The notes beneath the pieces were generated by a model that did not search any database, was not told the origin of the DNA, and was given only the letters and a program-made list of their open reading frames with translations. 33,618 nucleotides of DNA from Acholeplasmataceae bacterium (GTDB lineage Bacteria; Bacillota_I; Bacilli_A; Acholeplasmatales; Acholeplasmataceae), in the NCBI GenBank assembly GCA_003518475.1, contig DOYO01000123.1, forward strand, positions 1 through 33,618, read 5' to 3'. Both the position numbers and the translations under genes were made by a program. Positions 17,353 to 24,856 of the stretch are shown piece after piece; position 1 is the stretch's first letter; every line of letters begins with the position of its first letter.

Positions 17353-18030
17353 CTAGTTATAAAATGTTTCTTCAAGTCCCCATAACTCTTGAAACCTGTT
17401 CGCTTGTATGACATCAATGATAAGACCAAGTCTAACCATGCATGTTTCTGTGTAATAGTAATTACTTCTGACAGGATAGGGATCTCCGCCTATAATGACA
17501 TCATATCGATATAAAGTATTCTTATTGAGAACTTCATCAATATATGCATAAGAATCTGATGCATAAATTGGAAGAAATGAGCTGTCTGTCTTAAGAAGAG
17601 AGAACGGATAATATCCTTCACCTTTCGGCGTATGATAAACAGATTCAACCACAGGTACAGTCGGCAATCCGTTTTCATCAAGGAATGTTCTTGTCAACAG
17701 CCATTCATCTTGTAATTGAATTCTCATTCTCGCTGTAATTCTTGGAATAATCTCTATCGAAATCTTTAATTTCCCAATGTAGTTTTGACTTGTTTCATCA
17801 AAAGCATTCACGACAATCACTTGATTTTCAACTTCATAATATGGACTTTCCACAGTGATTTCATCTTCATCAAAATATGCTAAAACTGAAACTTCAAAGG
17901 ATCCGGATACTAAGACGATACCTCTAGATTCCTGATTGACATAATACGCATAAGTGAGCGTACAAGTCGTAAGGAATAGGATAGAAAAGAGGACGGTGAT
18001 AAGAATCCAATTGGATTTGAGAAATGTCAT
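17353..18030 (-). CDS. secreted TasA/camelysin-like minor subunit (225 aa)
   Basis: A membrane segment at about residues 8-27 ends in T-Y-A-Y-Y-V-N, a variant of the A-[WY]-F motif recognised by SipW-type signal peptidases. Next comes S-R-G-I-V-L-V-S-G-S-F-E-V-S, resembling the start of the mature domain in TasA/camelysin-like proteins. The rest is beta-rich. Unlike the 319-, 323- and 236-aa proteins it has a cysteine in the mature part (in E-T-C-M-V-R-L) and no IWIEG box. The ATG follows the preceding stop by one base (TGATATG) with GAGGAG upstream, so the two are coupled. A minor or anchoring subunit is a guess from context. Confidence 0.65.
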   Translation of the reverse strand: MTFLKSNWILITVLFSILFLTTCTLTYAYYVNQESRGIVLVSGSFEVSVLAYFDEDEITVESPYYEVENQVIVVNAFDETSQNYIGKLKISIEIIPRITARMRIQLQDEWLLTRTFLDENGLPTVPVVESVYHTPKGEGYYPFSLLKTDSSFLPIYASDSYAYIDEVLNKNTLYRYDVIIGGDPYPVRSNYYYTETCMVRLGLIIDVIQANRFQELWGLEETFYN

Positions 18031-18031
18031 A

Positions 18032-18682
18032 TCAGCTCACTCCTCTTGCATTGATGGATTCAATGGTTAAGTCCAAGCGGTAGGTATCGCTTAAGTAACC
18101 GTCTTTTTCAATCAATCCATCATAATCGCCCCAGACTGCGATTTGGATGGTCATCACACTTCCTGGATAGACTAGAATGGTTGACAAACCTTCTAATACG
18201 GAAGAATTATAGAGTTCAAGTGCATCTATCATCTCTTGTTTTGTAGCATATTCACTAAGAATAGTCATCAGCAATGCGTGATATGATGATTCGAAAACAT
18301 GTTCTGATGTCAAATCCAAGCCTTCATACATGATGAGTAATAATAAACCTTCTGTACTCAATTCTTGAATTTGGATAAAATGCCTGCTTAATGGAGAACT
18401 GTTTGATAACTCAATATTAATGATGATGGATGATGCCAAACTGTCAATCAGTCCATACTGATCCTCAATAAAATCATTTTGAAAATCAACGAATGCCAAA
18501 TCGCTCAAAACATAATCATCGATGAAGATTGCATCATTGACTTCAAGATCAACAAGGATTTCATTGGATACGAAGGTTGCTACCGATTTACGTTTGATAT
18601 AAGTGAACCATGCAAAACTGATACTGAATAATGAACCAGTTAGCAATAAGACACTTAATATGACTATGATATACTTCTTCAT
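18032..18682 (-). CDS. secreted protein with SipW-type signal (216 aa)
   Basis: The start is taken at the ATG at 18680-18682, which has GGTGA 5 bases upstream and gives a normal M-K-K-Y signal-peptide start. An ATG 12 bases further up (18694) has no ribosome site. The signal peptide runs from the start to about residue 25 and ends in F-S-I-S-F-A-W-F-T, the hallmark of SipW-dependent TasA-like proteins. The mature domain is beta-rich and cysteine-free. It ends in V-W-G-D-Y-D-G, perhaps a worn version of the IWIEGxD box of the fibre proteins. The gene lies in the middle of the operon and is coupled at its end to the 225-aa gene. Confidence 0.7.
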   Translation of the reverse strand: MKKYIIVILSVLLLTGSLFSISFAWFTYIKRKSVATFVSNEILVDLEVNDAIFIDDYVLSDLAFVDFQNDFIEDQYGLIDSLASSIIINIELSNSSPLSRHFIQIQELSTEGLLLLIMYEGLDLTSEHVFESSYHALLMTILSEYATKQEMIDALELYNSSVLEGLSTILVYPGSVMTIQIAVWGDYDGLIEKDGYLSDTYRLDLTIESINARGVS

Positions 18683-18698
18683 TGGATTCACCATTTTT

Positions 18699-19454
18699 TT
18701 ATTCAGGACTCATCGACATTTTCATAAAGATATGTTGTATGGAAAAAACTTGATTCATGAAAATATTGCTATTGGTATAAGGGACACCGAACGCATCTGT
18801 ACCAAAGATTGAATTACTGAAATATAAATCAAAATAAACAATAACCGTACTGCTCGAAAACTCAAGATTAATCACTGGAACATTATGAACCAAGGGATAA
18901 ATCAAACTTTCTTCATAAGTAAAATAGTTTGTATGGAATTCTATCGGTGCATTGCTTTTTAAATCTTCCGTTTCGCCTTCTATTGTCAAATAAGAAACGC
19001 GAATGACTTCATACATAAATGCTGTTTGAATCATATTTTCAACTCTAGGATAATTTTCTGATGTGATTCCACCAAAATCCAGTGATAAATAGGCTTGAAG
19101 CTGACCCTGACTTCTTACTTTAATTGCGAAACTGAATCGTTCGCCTGGGGCTACACTGCCCTCAATCAGCTCTGCAACAGTCGGATCTGGTACCAACAGA
19201 TAACATTGATCCTGAGTAAGATTGCATACATCCTCGATTAAACTGGGTGTTGCATTCCCTAAATGCAGAGAATCCTCATAGATATAAAACTCATAATCCA
19301 CTTCAATATCTGTAAGATTTGAAATGAGTTCTGTATGATTTTCATTTGCTAAGCTAAACCATGCATAAGTAACGATAGAGATGGCGGAAACTGAAAACAG
19401 AATATAACAAATGAGTTTGGCAACAAGTCTGTTCCATGATTTTCGAATATCCAT
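18699..19454 (-). CDS. secreted protein with SipW-type signal (251 aa)
   Basis: The start at the ATG at 19452-19454 is set by GGAG 10 bases upstream; the open frame continues into the preceding gene, but that part is not translated from a ribosome site. The N-terminus M-D-I-R-K-S-W leads into a hydrophobic segment at about residues 11-31 that ends in V-T-Y-A-W-F-S, a SipW-type cleavage region. The mature part has two cysteines close together (V-C-N-L-T-Q-D-Q-C), which might form a disulfide. This is unlike the cysteine-free bulk subunits. It lies directly after the AAA+ ATPase gene (35 bp). A minor, tip or base component is a plausible but unproven role. Confidence 0.7.
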   Translation of the reverse strand: MDIRKSWNRLVAKLICYILFSVSAISIVTYAWFSLANENHTELISNLTDIEVDYEFYIYEDSLHLGNATPSLIEDVCNLTQDQCYLLVPDPTVAELIEGSVAPGERFSFAIKVRSQGQLQAYLSLDFGGITSENYPRVENMIQTAFMYEVIRVSYLTIEGETEDLKSNAPIEFHTNYFTYEESLIYPLVHNVPVINLEFSSSTVIVYFDLYFSNSIFGTDAFGVPYTNSNIFMNQVFSIQHIFMKMSMSPE

Positions 19455-19489
19455 CTGAAAGTCACTCCTTTTTTTAGCATTTTTTAAAA

Positions 19490-21010
19490 CTAGAACTGCT
19501 TCTTGATCAAAGCTAGATAATTTTGGCAATCGACAAACGAATTCTTACCGAATAATTTTTCAATCAACTTGGATAAATCAGTGATTTCTTGTTGTAAAAA
19601 CGGTAGATTGAGTCCTTCAAACTTTCTAAATATCTTTCTTGCAACCATGAAATCAAGAGCATCAAGCTCTGTGCCTCCACAGGCTACATAGACTGGAACG
19701 AACGATCTGATTTGCTTCATGATACGGTTACCGAATGTCACTTTAAAATTTTTAGTGATGAAATAATCTAAAAGTTCCAAATTTTCCATAGTCTTCAGTG
19801 TCATCGGATAATCCTTATACGCGGATTCAAATAAAAGATCCAGGTATTCATGACTCATTATGACACCTTCTGTATCTGGTGCTTCAAATGCAGTAGATTT
19901 AGTGTTGATTTCAATCGGAGTCGCGCGGTCATAAACCTTATCTGTGATTGTAAACGTTGAATCATCTTTATTGGCTGTTCCGATAAACCAAACATTGCCA
20001 GGAAGTAATAATTTTCCATTGATGATGTTCTTAGGATCTCCAGGTTTATTATCTGGAACAACATCGACAAGCCATTCGTTCTTATCTGGCATTTCAAGTA
20101 GAGATAATAGTTCTGCGAAGTAATATTCAACACGGGCTAGATTCATTTCATCTAAAACGATGATACTGATATCCTTGCGATATGTTGTTTCATAGATTGC
20201 CTTTAAGAAGTCTGTTTCATTGAATTTTTTAGTGAACTCATTCAAATATCCAATCATTTCAGCGCGATCGCGCCATGAAGGTTGAACGGGAATGATATTA
20301 GAGTCATGACCGAAGAATTTTCCCATCGCATAAGGTAGCGAGGTTTTACCTGTACCAGAGATACCTTCAAGAATCATTGTCTTGGAAGCTGCCATACCAG
20401 CAATAAATGGAAGTATAATTTTCTTGCTATAGTATAATTTGAGTCTTGATGCCGAGAAGTTGATGAATCGATCAACCAATCCTTCTAGAGTAACCTTGTC
20501 AGTTTCAATCATATTCACTGTGGGATCTACATTTTCATACTTCAAGTCAACTTGTAAAAGCTTGACAAAGCGATTCTTTGACAAATCAATCTCTTCTTCC
20601 ATCGCTTCTTCTTGATCTGGATTGATACCGAGATTTGAGACCTTAAGTGCCAAAATCTTGTTTTTCTCATCAAGTAGTTCCATGGTCTTTCGATTCAAAA
20701 AGTCTATTTCCTGTACCAATTCATCCTTTTCAATTTCCTGTTTCGAAAATCGAATGTACTTTTTCAATACTCTTAGGAGCAAGACGACAATGACAGTGAT
20801 AAAAACGATATTGATCAACAATACAATAACGAAGATGATCCAGTCCAGTATTGTAAAGTTTATACTGGCCATGATGAAATTTTGTATGAGCTTGAAGATA
20901 CCTTCAGAAAAGAAAACGGCAATAGATTCAAAAATGCTTCTGAAAAATTTGCCGATGATTTCTAGGAGTTCTCTTAGAAAGCTGATATAATATCGTCCGA
21001 ATTCTACCAT
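19490..21010 (-). CDS. membrane-anchored McrB-like AAA+ ATPase
   Basis: A 506-aa protein. Residues 5-48 form an amphipathic helical stretch. A strong membrane helix spans about 55-80, then a charged coiled-coil-like region 85-125. The AAA+ domain covers about 200-390: Walker A G216-I-S-G-T-G-K222-T223, the McrB-type P-S-W-R-D-R at 244-249 followed by G-Y-L-N, Walker B I-V-L-D287-E288-M-N-L-A-R-V-E, sensor-1 G-T-A-N347-K, and a Y-D-R362 arginine-finger candidate. These are signatures of the McrB branch, whose known members drive restriction endonucleases. Here there is no McrC nuclease and no DNA-binding domain, and the ATPase is fused to a membrane anchor among SipW/TasA-like genes. It may act on secretion, assembly or turnover of the fibre from the cytoplasmic face (inference). 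GGAGG precedes the ATG. Confidence 0.85.
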   Translation of the reverse strand: MVEFGRYYISFLRELLEIIGKFFRSIFESIAVFFSEGIFKLIQNFIMASINFTILDWIIFVIVLLINIVFITVIVVLLLRVLKKYIRFSKQEIEKDELVQEIDFLNRKTMELLDEKNKILALKVSNLGINPDQEEAMEEEIDLSKNRFVKLLQVDLKYENVDPTVNMIETDKVTLEGLVDRFINFSASRLKLYYSKKIILPFIAGMAASKTMILEGISGTGKTSLPYAMGKFFGHDSNIIPVQPSWRDRAEMIGYLNEFTKKFNETDFLKAIYETTYRKDISIIVLDEMNLARVEYYFAELLSLLEMPDKNEWLVDVVPDNKPGDPKNIINGKLLLPGNVWFIGTANKDDSTFTITDKVYDRATPIEINTKSTAFEAPDTEGVIMSHEYLDLLFESAYKDYPMTLKTMENLELLDYFITKNFKVTFGNRIMKQIRSFVPVYVACGGTELDALDFMVARKIFRKFEGLNLPFLQQEITDLSKLIEKLFGKNSFVDCQNYLALIKKQF

Positions 21011-21048
21011 ATGTCCTCCAATATGAAGTTAGTAAAGCAAAGTGCATT

Positions 21049-21729
21049 TTATAGACCAACCTTGAGTTCAGACATCACTTGTTGTCTGATTTTTTCCTTT
21101 TCAGCTTCTAAAGTAACCAATGCTTTTTCCTTCTCAACTGCGTAATATTGTTCCATTTTAAATTTATTGATCACAAATACATGTTTAATAAGCATAATAC
21201 CTTCAGCAACTAGAAACAAGACAACTGGTAAAATGATGAATAATGCAAATCCAGCTGATGTTTGCAGATAGTCAATTGAATTTCCGATTCCAGAGATGGA
21301 TGAACGGTGAACAGCAAGTGCATTCGAAAGATGAAGAGGCTCTAGATCTGCCTGATTTGCATTATCTCCTTTTGTGCTTAAGTAAACTTCACCATCAATT
21401 TCAAGAATATCAACAATTCGATGCGTATTGAAATCTCGAACGCTCAAATCATAGAATGTGACAACGTCACCCAATTGAAGGTTTGCTCTGCCTTCTTCAT
21501 CCAAAATATTAACGAAGATCAAATCCCCTTCAGAAAATGAATGCTCTTGAGTGCCTTCCATAGAATCGGATTGCACAGATAAGAATCCTACTCCGAACAG
21601 GTTTGCAATATCGTTATCCTTCTTGACACTGATGTTGGATACCGAAAAGGCTAAGAGAGCGATAACAATTGTGTAAAAAACAACATTCAAGCTGACTCTC
21701 AATACTTTCTTTACTAGTTTTTGATTCAT
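21049..21729 (-). CDS. sipW: ER-type signal peptidase I (SipW-like)
   Basis: The protein is 226 aa from the ATG at 21727-21729, which has AAAGGAG 7 bases upstream. It is a membrane-bound signal peptidase of the SipW/archaeal/ER type, which uses Ser-His-Asp rather than Ser-Lys. The motifs are S-D-S56-M-E-G (catalytic serine), G-D-V-V-T-F, N-T-H103-R-I-V (histidine in place of lysine) and T-K-G-D122-N-A. N-terminal (about 9-30) and C-terminal (about 150-172) membrane helices frame the catalytic domain. The C-terminal 50 residues are a charged coiled-coil tail, E-K-E-K and Q-Q-V-rich. SipW enzymes process TasA-type fibre proteins, and several neighbours carry the matching A-W-F signal. It lies downstream of the 319-aa subunit gene, separated by a long hairpin. 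Confidence 0.92.
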   Translation of the reverse strand: MNQKLVKKVLRVSLNVVFYTIVIALLAFSVSNISVKKDNDIANLFGVGFLSVQSDSMEGTQEHSFSEGDLIFVNILDEEGRANLQLGDVVTFYDLSVRDFNTHRIVDILEIDGEVYLSTKGDNANQADLEPLHLSNALAVHRSSISGIGNSIDYLQTSAGFALFIILPVVLFLVAEGIMLIKHVFVINKFKMEQYYAVEKEKALVTLEAEKEKIRQQVMSELKVGL

Positions 21730-21767
21730 GTTATAACTCCTTTGGTTACGCTTAGTCACTATCAAGT

Positions 21768-21816
21768 GATCTTGAAGCGTATGAACATTCGTAAATCCAT
21801 ACGCTTGGTCAAGATC
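21768..21816 (-). promoter_or_regulatory. long hairpin between the 319-aa subunit gene and sipW
   Basis: Arms GATCTTG-AAGCGTATG (21768-21783) and CATACGCTT-GGT-CAAGATC (21798-21816) form 16 bp with one 3-nt bulge and a 14-nt loop. No T-run follows on either strand, so it is not a typical terminator. It fits a processing or stabilising element that would leave more mRNA for the upstream subunit genes than for sipW and the ATPase. Confidence 0.6.
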
Positions 21817-21856
21817 TTATCTCGTAGAAATAATGACGAAAAGCTATTTAACCCTA

Positions 21857-22816
21857 TTATTCAACTGTTGAACCAGTAAACTCCATTGATGTTGAAATGG
21901 TTCCGCCTAAAATTGAGTTGTATGCATTTGCATCCCAACCTTCAATCCAAATTCTTACGACAACGCTACCATAATAGTCAGCACCTGCATAAGTTAATGA
22001 TTCTGGATCACTGTTTAATGTTAAGTCAACAATTCTAATCGTTCCAACGCTTGTAATTGCAAGTGGTACAGATACTGCTGCGGATCCATTAGGAAGAATA
22101 CCATTCTTCGCATAGAAATAATTCATTGCTCCAGCAAGTCCTAAACCGCCGTTGCTCAAATCTCCACCAGAACCAAGCACGATATTATCACCTTGAGCAG
22201 GTTTTTCAAATACAGTTGTTACTGTAGTTGGTACTGTTTCAACTAAAACGCTACCGGTGAATGAAATTCTAACTGAATCCGTAGGATCAACACTAAGAAG
22301 AGTACCAACTGCTGTTGGTTCAGTATCGTTGACATTAATGAAGGCAACGTCTGTGTTCCAAGCGATTGGAGTTGAGGTTAATGTTAAACCTGTCCAGTCA
22401 ATGCCATCAGCGGTATCAGATCTGAAATGTAAAGGAAGTTCAATATAACCTTGTGTTGCTGGTGTCTGTTCATAACCTGTGTCACCTGCGAACAATGTGT
22501 AGAAATTCACACCGTTTGCTGTGGTAACATGATCAAATCTGAATCCGTCTGGCCCGTTAGCCAATTCTGTTAATATATATTGTTCAATAGTGGTTGCTGT
22601 TAGATTGGTAACCCAGTTTAATTGGTCTGGACCAGCAAGTGGCACATCACCAAGGGCAATTTCAATACCTTCATTTGCTCTCAAATCGGCATCATAAGCT
22701 TGAACTGTTGCTACGTTGGTAATTGTAAACCATGCAAATGTCGTAGTTCCTAAAACGATAACTGTCAATACGACCGTTAGAATTGATAATAATAACTTTC
22801 TAGTCATTTTTTTCAT
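21857..22816 (-). CDS. TasA-like fibre subunit, probable major subunit (319 aa)
   Basis: The signal peptide runs from residue 1 to about 30 and ends T-T-T-F-A-W-F-T, the SipW-type cleavage region. The mature protein is cysteine-free, beta-rich and heavy in Thr, Gly, Ala and Val, as expected of an exported polymer subunit. The last 30 residues carry R288-I-W-I-E-G-W-D-A followed by I-L-G-G-T-I, a box shared with the 323- and 236-aa proteins. The start has AAGGAG 9 bases upstream. The hairpin after the gene (21768-21816) and the one in its leader (22854-22867) may raise its mRNA level relative to its neighbours. The major-subunit role is inferred from composition and position; polymerisation is not shown by sequence. 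Confidence 0.75.
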   Translation of the reverse strand: MKKMTRKLLLSILTVVLTVIVLGTTTFAWFTITNVATVQAYDADLRANEGIEIALGDVPLAGPDQLNWVTNLTATTIEQYILTELANGPDGFRFDHVTTANGVNFYTLFAGDTGYEQTPATQGYIELPLHFRSDTADGIDWTGLTLTSTPIAWNTDVAFINVNDTEPTAVGTLLSVDPTDSVRISFTGSVLVETVPTTVTTVFEKPAQGDNIVLGSGGDLSNGGLGLAGAMNYFYAKNGILPNGSAAVSVPLAITSVGTIRIVDLTLNSDPESLTYAGADYYGSVVVRIWIEGWDANAYNSILGGTISTSMEFTGSTVE

Positions 22817-22853
22817 TTTTTGTTTCTCCTTAGTTTCTTTCTTTTTATTTTTT

Positions 22854-22867
22854 CTGGTATTTACCAG
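22854..22867 (-). promoter_or_regulatory. short hairpin in the leader of the 319-aa subunit gene
   Basis: A 14-base perfect inverted repeat, CTGGTA/TACCAG with a 2-base loop. It starts 7 bases past the upstream stop codon and is followed on the minus strand by an A-rich tract, so it is not a terminator. It might protect the 5' end of a processed subunit mRNA. Confidence 0.35.
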
Positions 22868-22874
22868 TTAAAAC

Positions 22875-23846
22875 CTAGTTTGTGATTGCTGGATTCGCAA
22901 CCTTGAATTGCAATTGAATTCGGATCCTGTCGGTAGAGATACTGTCGAATGCATCGGCATCCCATCCTTCAATCCAAATATTGATTCTGACTTTCCCTGT
23001 GAAGTATTCTCTGTCTTTAGTGTCATAGATACCTGTAGGTTGAAGAGTTGTGAGCAGTGAAGTATTATTTAAAGCTTGATAAGGATTTAATTCATGAAAC
23101 TCTGTCAACTCATAAATTGTTTCAGGAACTACTGATGGTAAATCAAGTGAAGTTTGTGTACTTGCCTGAAAGTAACTGAATTGCCCATACGGAGCGCCAT
23201 ATCCTCGTGTCATATCTTTTGAAAGATCGAAGATTTTGATTTTCATGTCATCAAGTGATCTATGATCAAGTTCATTTTGTGTATTGATCAATTCCTGTAC
23301 TGAAATCCTGATGGAGTTGCTGGCATGATAAACTCCTGTATCTCCTTGCAAAACCATATCTGATAATTCTGGACCATTTTGAAAATTATGTTTAGCTGTC
23401 CAACTCACACCTCTTGAAACAATGAATGTTCCAATATCCGGTTCGTCATATTCGACGATGCTGCTGACATTGTTAATGAGATAAATGCTGTTTTCTCTGC
23501 GAATTGTCCTAAAGTAAATATCAAATGATAAGTAATCAGAATTTCTAATAGCTGGACCTTCTTGGATGATTCCACCTGTTAGAAAATTGACTCCATCCAC
23601 GCTTGTTACATCTTGCAATCTCACATCTCTTAAAAATTCATCTAATACGTAATTCTCTATTGATGTGGAATAAGTATCACCATCGAGTGAAATTTCCAAT
23701 TCATTTCCACTAGATGCAGTCAGCGATAGGTTTTCAAGGTTGTTGACGACTGACATCGTCAACCATGCATAGCTTGCCGTACCAAATACAATGGAAATGA
23801 GCAGGAAGGATAGAACGGAGAGATAGATTTTCTTGAATGTTCTCAT
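22875..23846 (-). CDS. TasA-like fibre subunit (323 aa)
   Basis: An N-terminal signal segment (about residues 7-27) ends in T-A-S-Y-A-W-L-T, a SipW-type motif with L in place of F. The mature domain (about 295 aa) is beta-rich and cysteine-free. It shares with the 319-aa protein a D-G-V-N-F block near residue 80-90 (T-S-V-D-G-V-N-F-L against T-T-A-N-G-V-N-F-Y) and the terminal box N289-I-W-I-E-G-W-D-A-D-A-F. The two are probably paralogues. The ATG follows the preceding stop by 7 bases with AGGTGA between, so translation is likely coupled. It is the second gene of the operon. Confidence 0.75.
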   Translation of the reverse strand: MRTFKKIYLSVLSFLLISIVFGTASYAWLTMSVVNNLENLSLTASSGNELEISLDGDTYSTSIENYVLDEFLRDVRLQDVTSVDGVNFLTGGIIQEGPAIRNSDYLSFDIYFRTIRRENSIYLINNVSSIVEYDEPDIGTFIVSRGVSWTAKHNFQNGPELSDMVLQGDTGVYHASNSIRISVQELINTQNELDHRSLDDMKIKIFDLSKDMTRGYGAPYGQFSYFQASTQTSLDLPSVVPETIYELTEFHELNPYQALNNTSLLTTLQPTGIYDTKDREYFTGKVRINIWIEGWDADAFDSISTDRIRIQLQFKVANPAITN

Positions 23847-23853
23847 ATGTCAC

Positions 23854-24564
23854 CTATTCGGTATCAATTGAGAAACTCATTTGAAATTTCACCATTCCAC
23901 CAAGAATATCATCTGTTGTGTCTAGATCAGTTCCTTCAATCCAGATGATGACTGAGAATTTTTTAACGCTGTTTGGACCGAATTGTGAAATTCTTCTCCT
24001 AGTCACAATCGAGTCAGTCAAGAAATTGATCGATTCATTGACTCCGATTACTTCAGAAAGAGGTATTCCTCCTTGTGAAATGTAATCTGCTTTCTTGTAA
24101 ACACTTTGGACGCCATCTTCAATCACGAGAATCCTGATTGCACTATCCATATTCTTATACACGTCCGTGATCCTGATGTGATATCCTAAGTTAATAAATT
24201 CAGTTCCGTTGTTGTGAAGGTAGAATGTATAAGCGATGTAATCAAAGTCTGGATCTATATAGTTTCCTGTCGCCAGTTCAACCTCATTGATCTTTAACCA
24301 GGAGTAATTCATATCGGTTGCTTCATCCACTGGTCTGGTCATCAGCCTTGGTTCTGCATTTTCATAATTGTTATCCTTGGAGAGTACGATTCCTCGTTTA
24401 TATGCATCATAGTCAACTGACATCACGAAGTTTCCTGCACTCTGACCGTAGAAGGTAATGAGGACGATGATTAAGGAGAGGATTCCACTGGATAAGAATA
24501 CAAGTGTCTGGATTCTTCTGCGATGTACTTGACGTTTAACTTTCAAAATTTTTGATAGCTTCAT
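23854..24564 (-). CDS. fibre-operon exported protein with IWIEG box (236 aa), first gene
   Basis: The first gene of the 14-kb operon. A very basic N-terminus (K-V-K-R-Q-V-H-R-R-R) precedes a membrane helix at about residues 19-38, followed by G-Q-S-A-G-N-F. This lacks the A-W-F SipW motif, so the protein may stay membrane-anchored. The mature region has the R-G-I-V-L-S stretch also present in the 225-aa protein. It ends with I206-I-W-I-E-G-T-D-L-D and I-L-G-G, matching the terminal box of the 319- and 323-aa subunits. The start is about 11 bases after GGAGG. It may be a membrane-linked base for the fibre (inference). Confidence 0.68.
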   Translation of the reverse strand: MKLSKILKVKRQVHRRRIQTLVFLSSGILSLIIVLITFYGQSAGNFVMSVDYDAYKRGIVLSKDNNYENAEPRLMTRPVDEATDMNYSWLKINEVELATGNYIDPDFDYIAYTFYLHNNGTEFINLGYHIRITDVYKNMDSAIRILVIEDGVQSVYKKADYISQGGIPLSEVIGVNESINFLTDSIVTRRRISQFGPNSVKKFSVIIWIEGTDLDTTDDILGGMVKFQMSFSIDTE

Positions 24565-24595
24565 ATGTTCATCTGCCTCCTCTCAATACACGATA

Positions 24596-24604
24596 AGTAT
24601 AGCA
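24596..24604 (-). promoter_or_regulatory. extended -10 promoter of the fibre operon
   Basis: On the minus strand the sequence reads TGCTATACT, about 32 bp upstream of the first ATG, with GGAGG between. The -35 region (GCATGC) is poor. Other AT-rich matches exist further upstream, for example TTGAAA and TAATAA with a 17-bp spacer. Confidence 0.4.
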
Positions 24605-24806
24605 CCTACGAAAAATTCGCATGCTTAAATTTTATTGACTTTTCGTTAAGAAATTATTAATATTATTACAATTAGGTTTCAAATTATTAATTCCGACGTC
24701 TACTTATAATAGTTATACTTTAATTTTAAGATTTCCAATTTTCACTGATTTTTATCCTTAATCCAATCGTAAGGAAACTTTATAACTTCAAAATCCTTTA
24801 TAAAAG

Positions 24807-24841
24807 AAAAAAGGCTGCCTCATTTCAAGGTAACCTTTTTT
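24807..24841 (-). terminator. bidirectional terminator after nfnB
   Basis: A 14-bp stem AAAAAAGGCTGCCT (24807-24820)/AGGTAACCTTTTTT (24828-24841), with one mismatch and one G-U pair, carries A and T runs on both sides. It ends the nfnAB transcript 15 bases after the stop. Confidence 0.75.
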
Positions 24842-24856
24842 GTCTGTAGAAAATAT

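Noticed and set aside
19455..19529. Longer start for the 251-aa secreted protein
   Set aside because: It would overlap the ATPase gene and place the signal peptide deep inside the protein. A ribosome site precedes the ATG at 19452-19454.
19490..21010. Reading the McrB-like ATPase as part of a restriction system
   Set aside because: There is no McrC nuclease or methylase nearby and no DNA-binding N-terminal domain; the gene sits inside a secretion/fibre operon.
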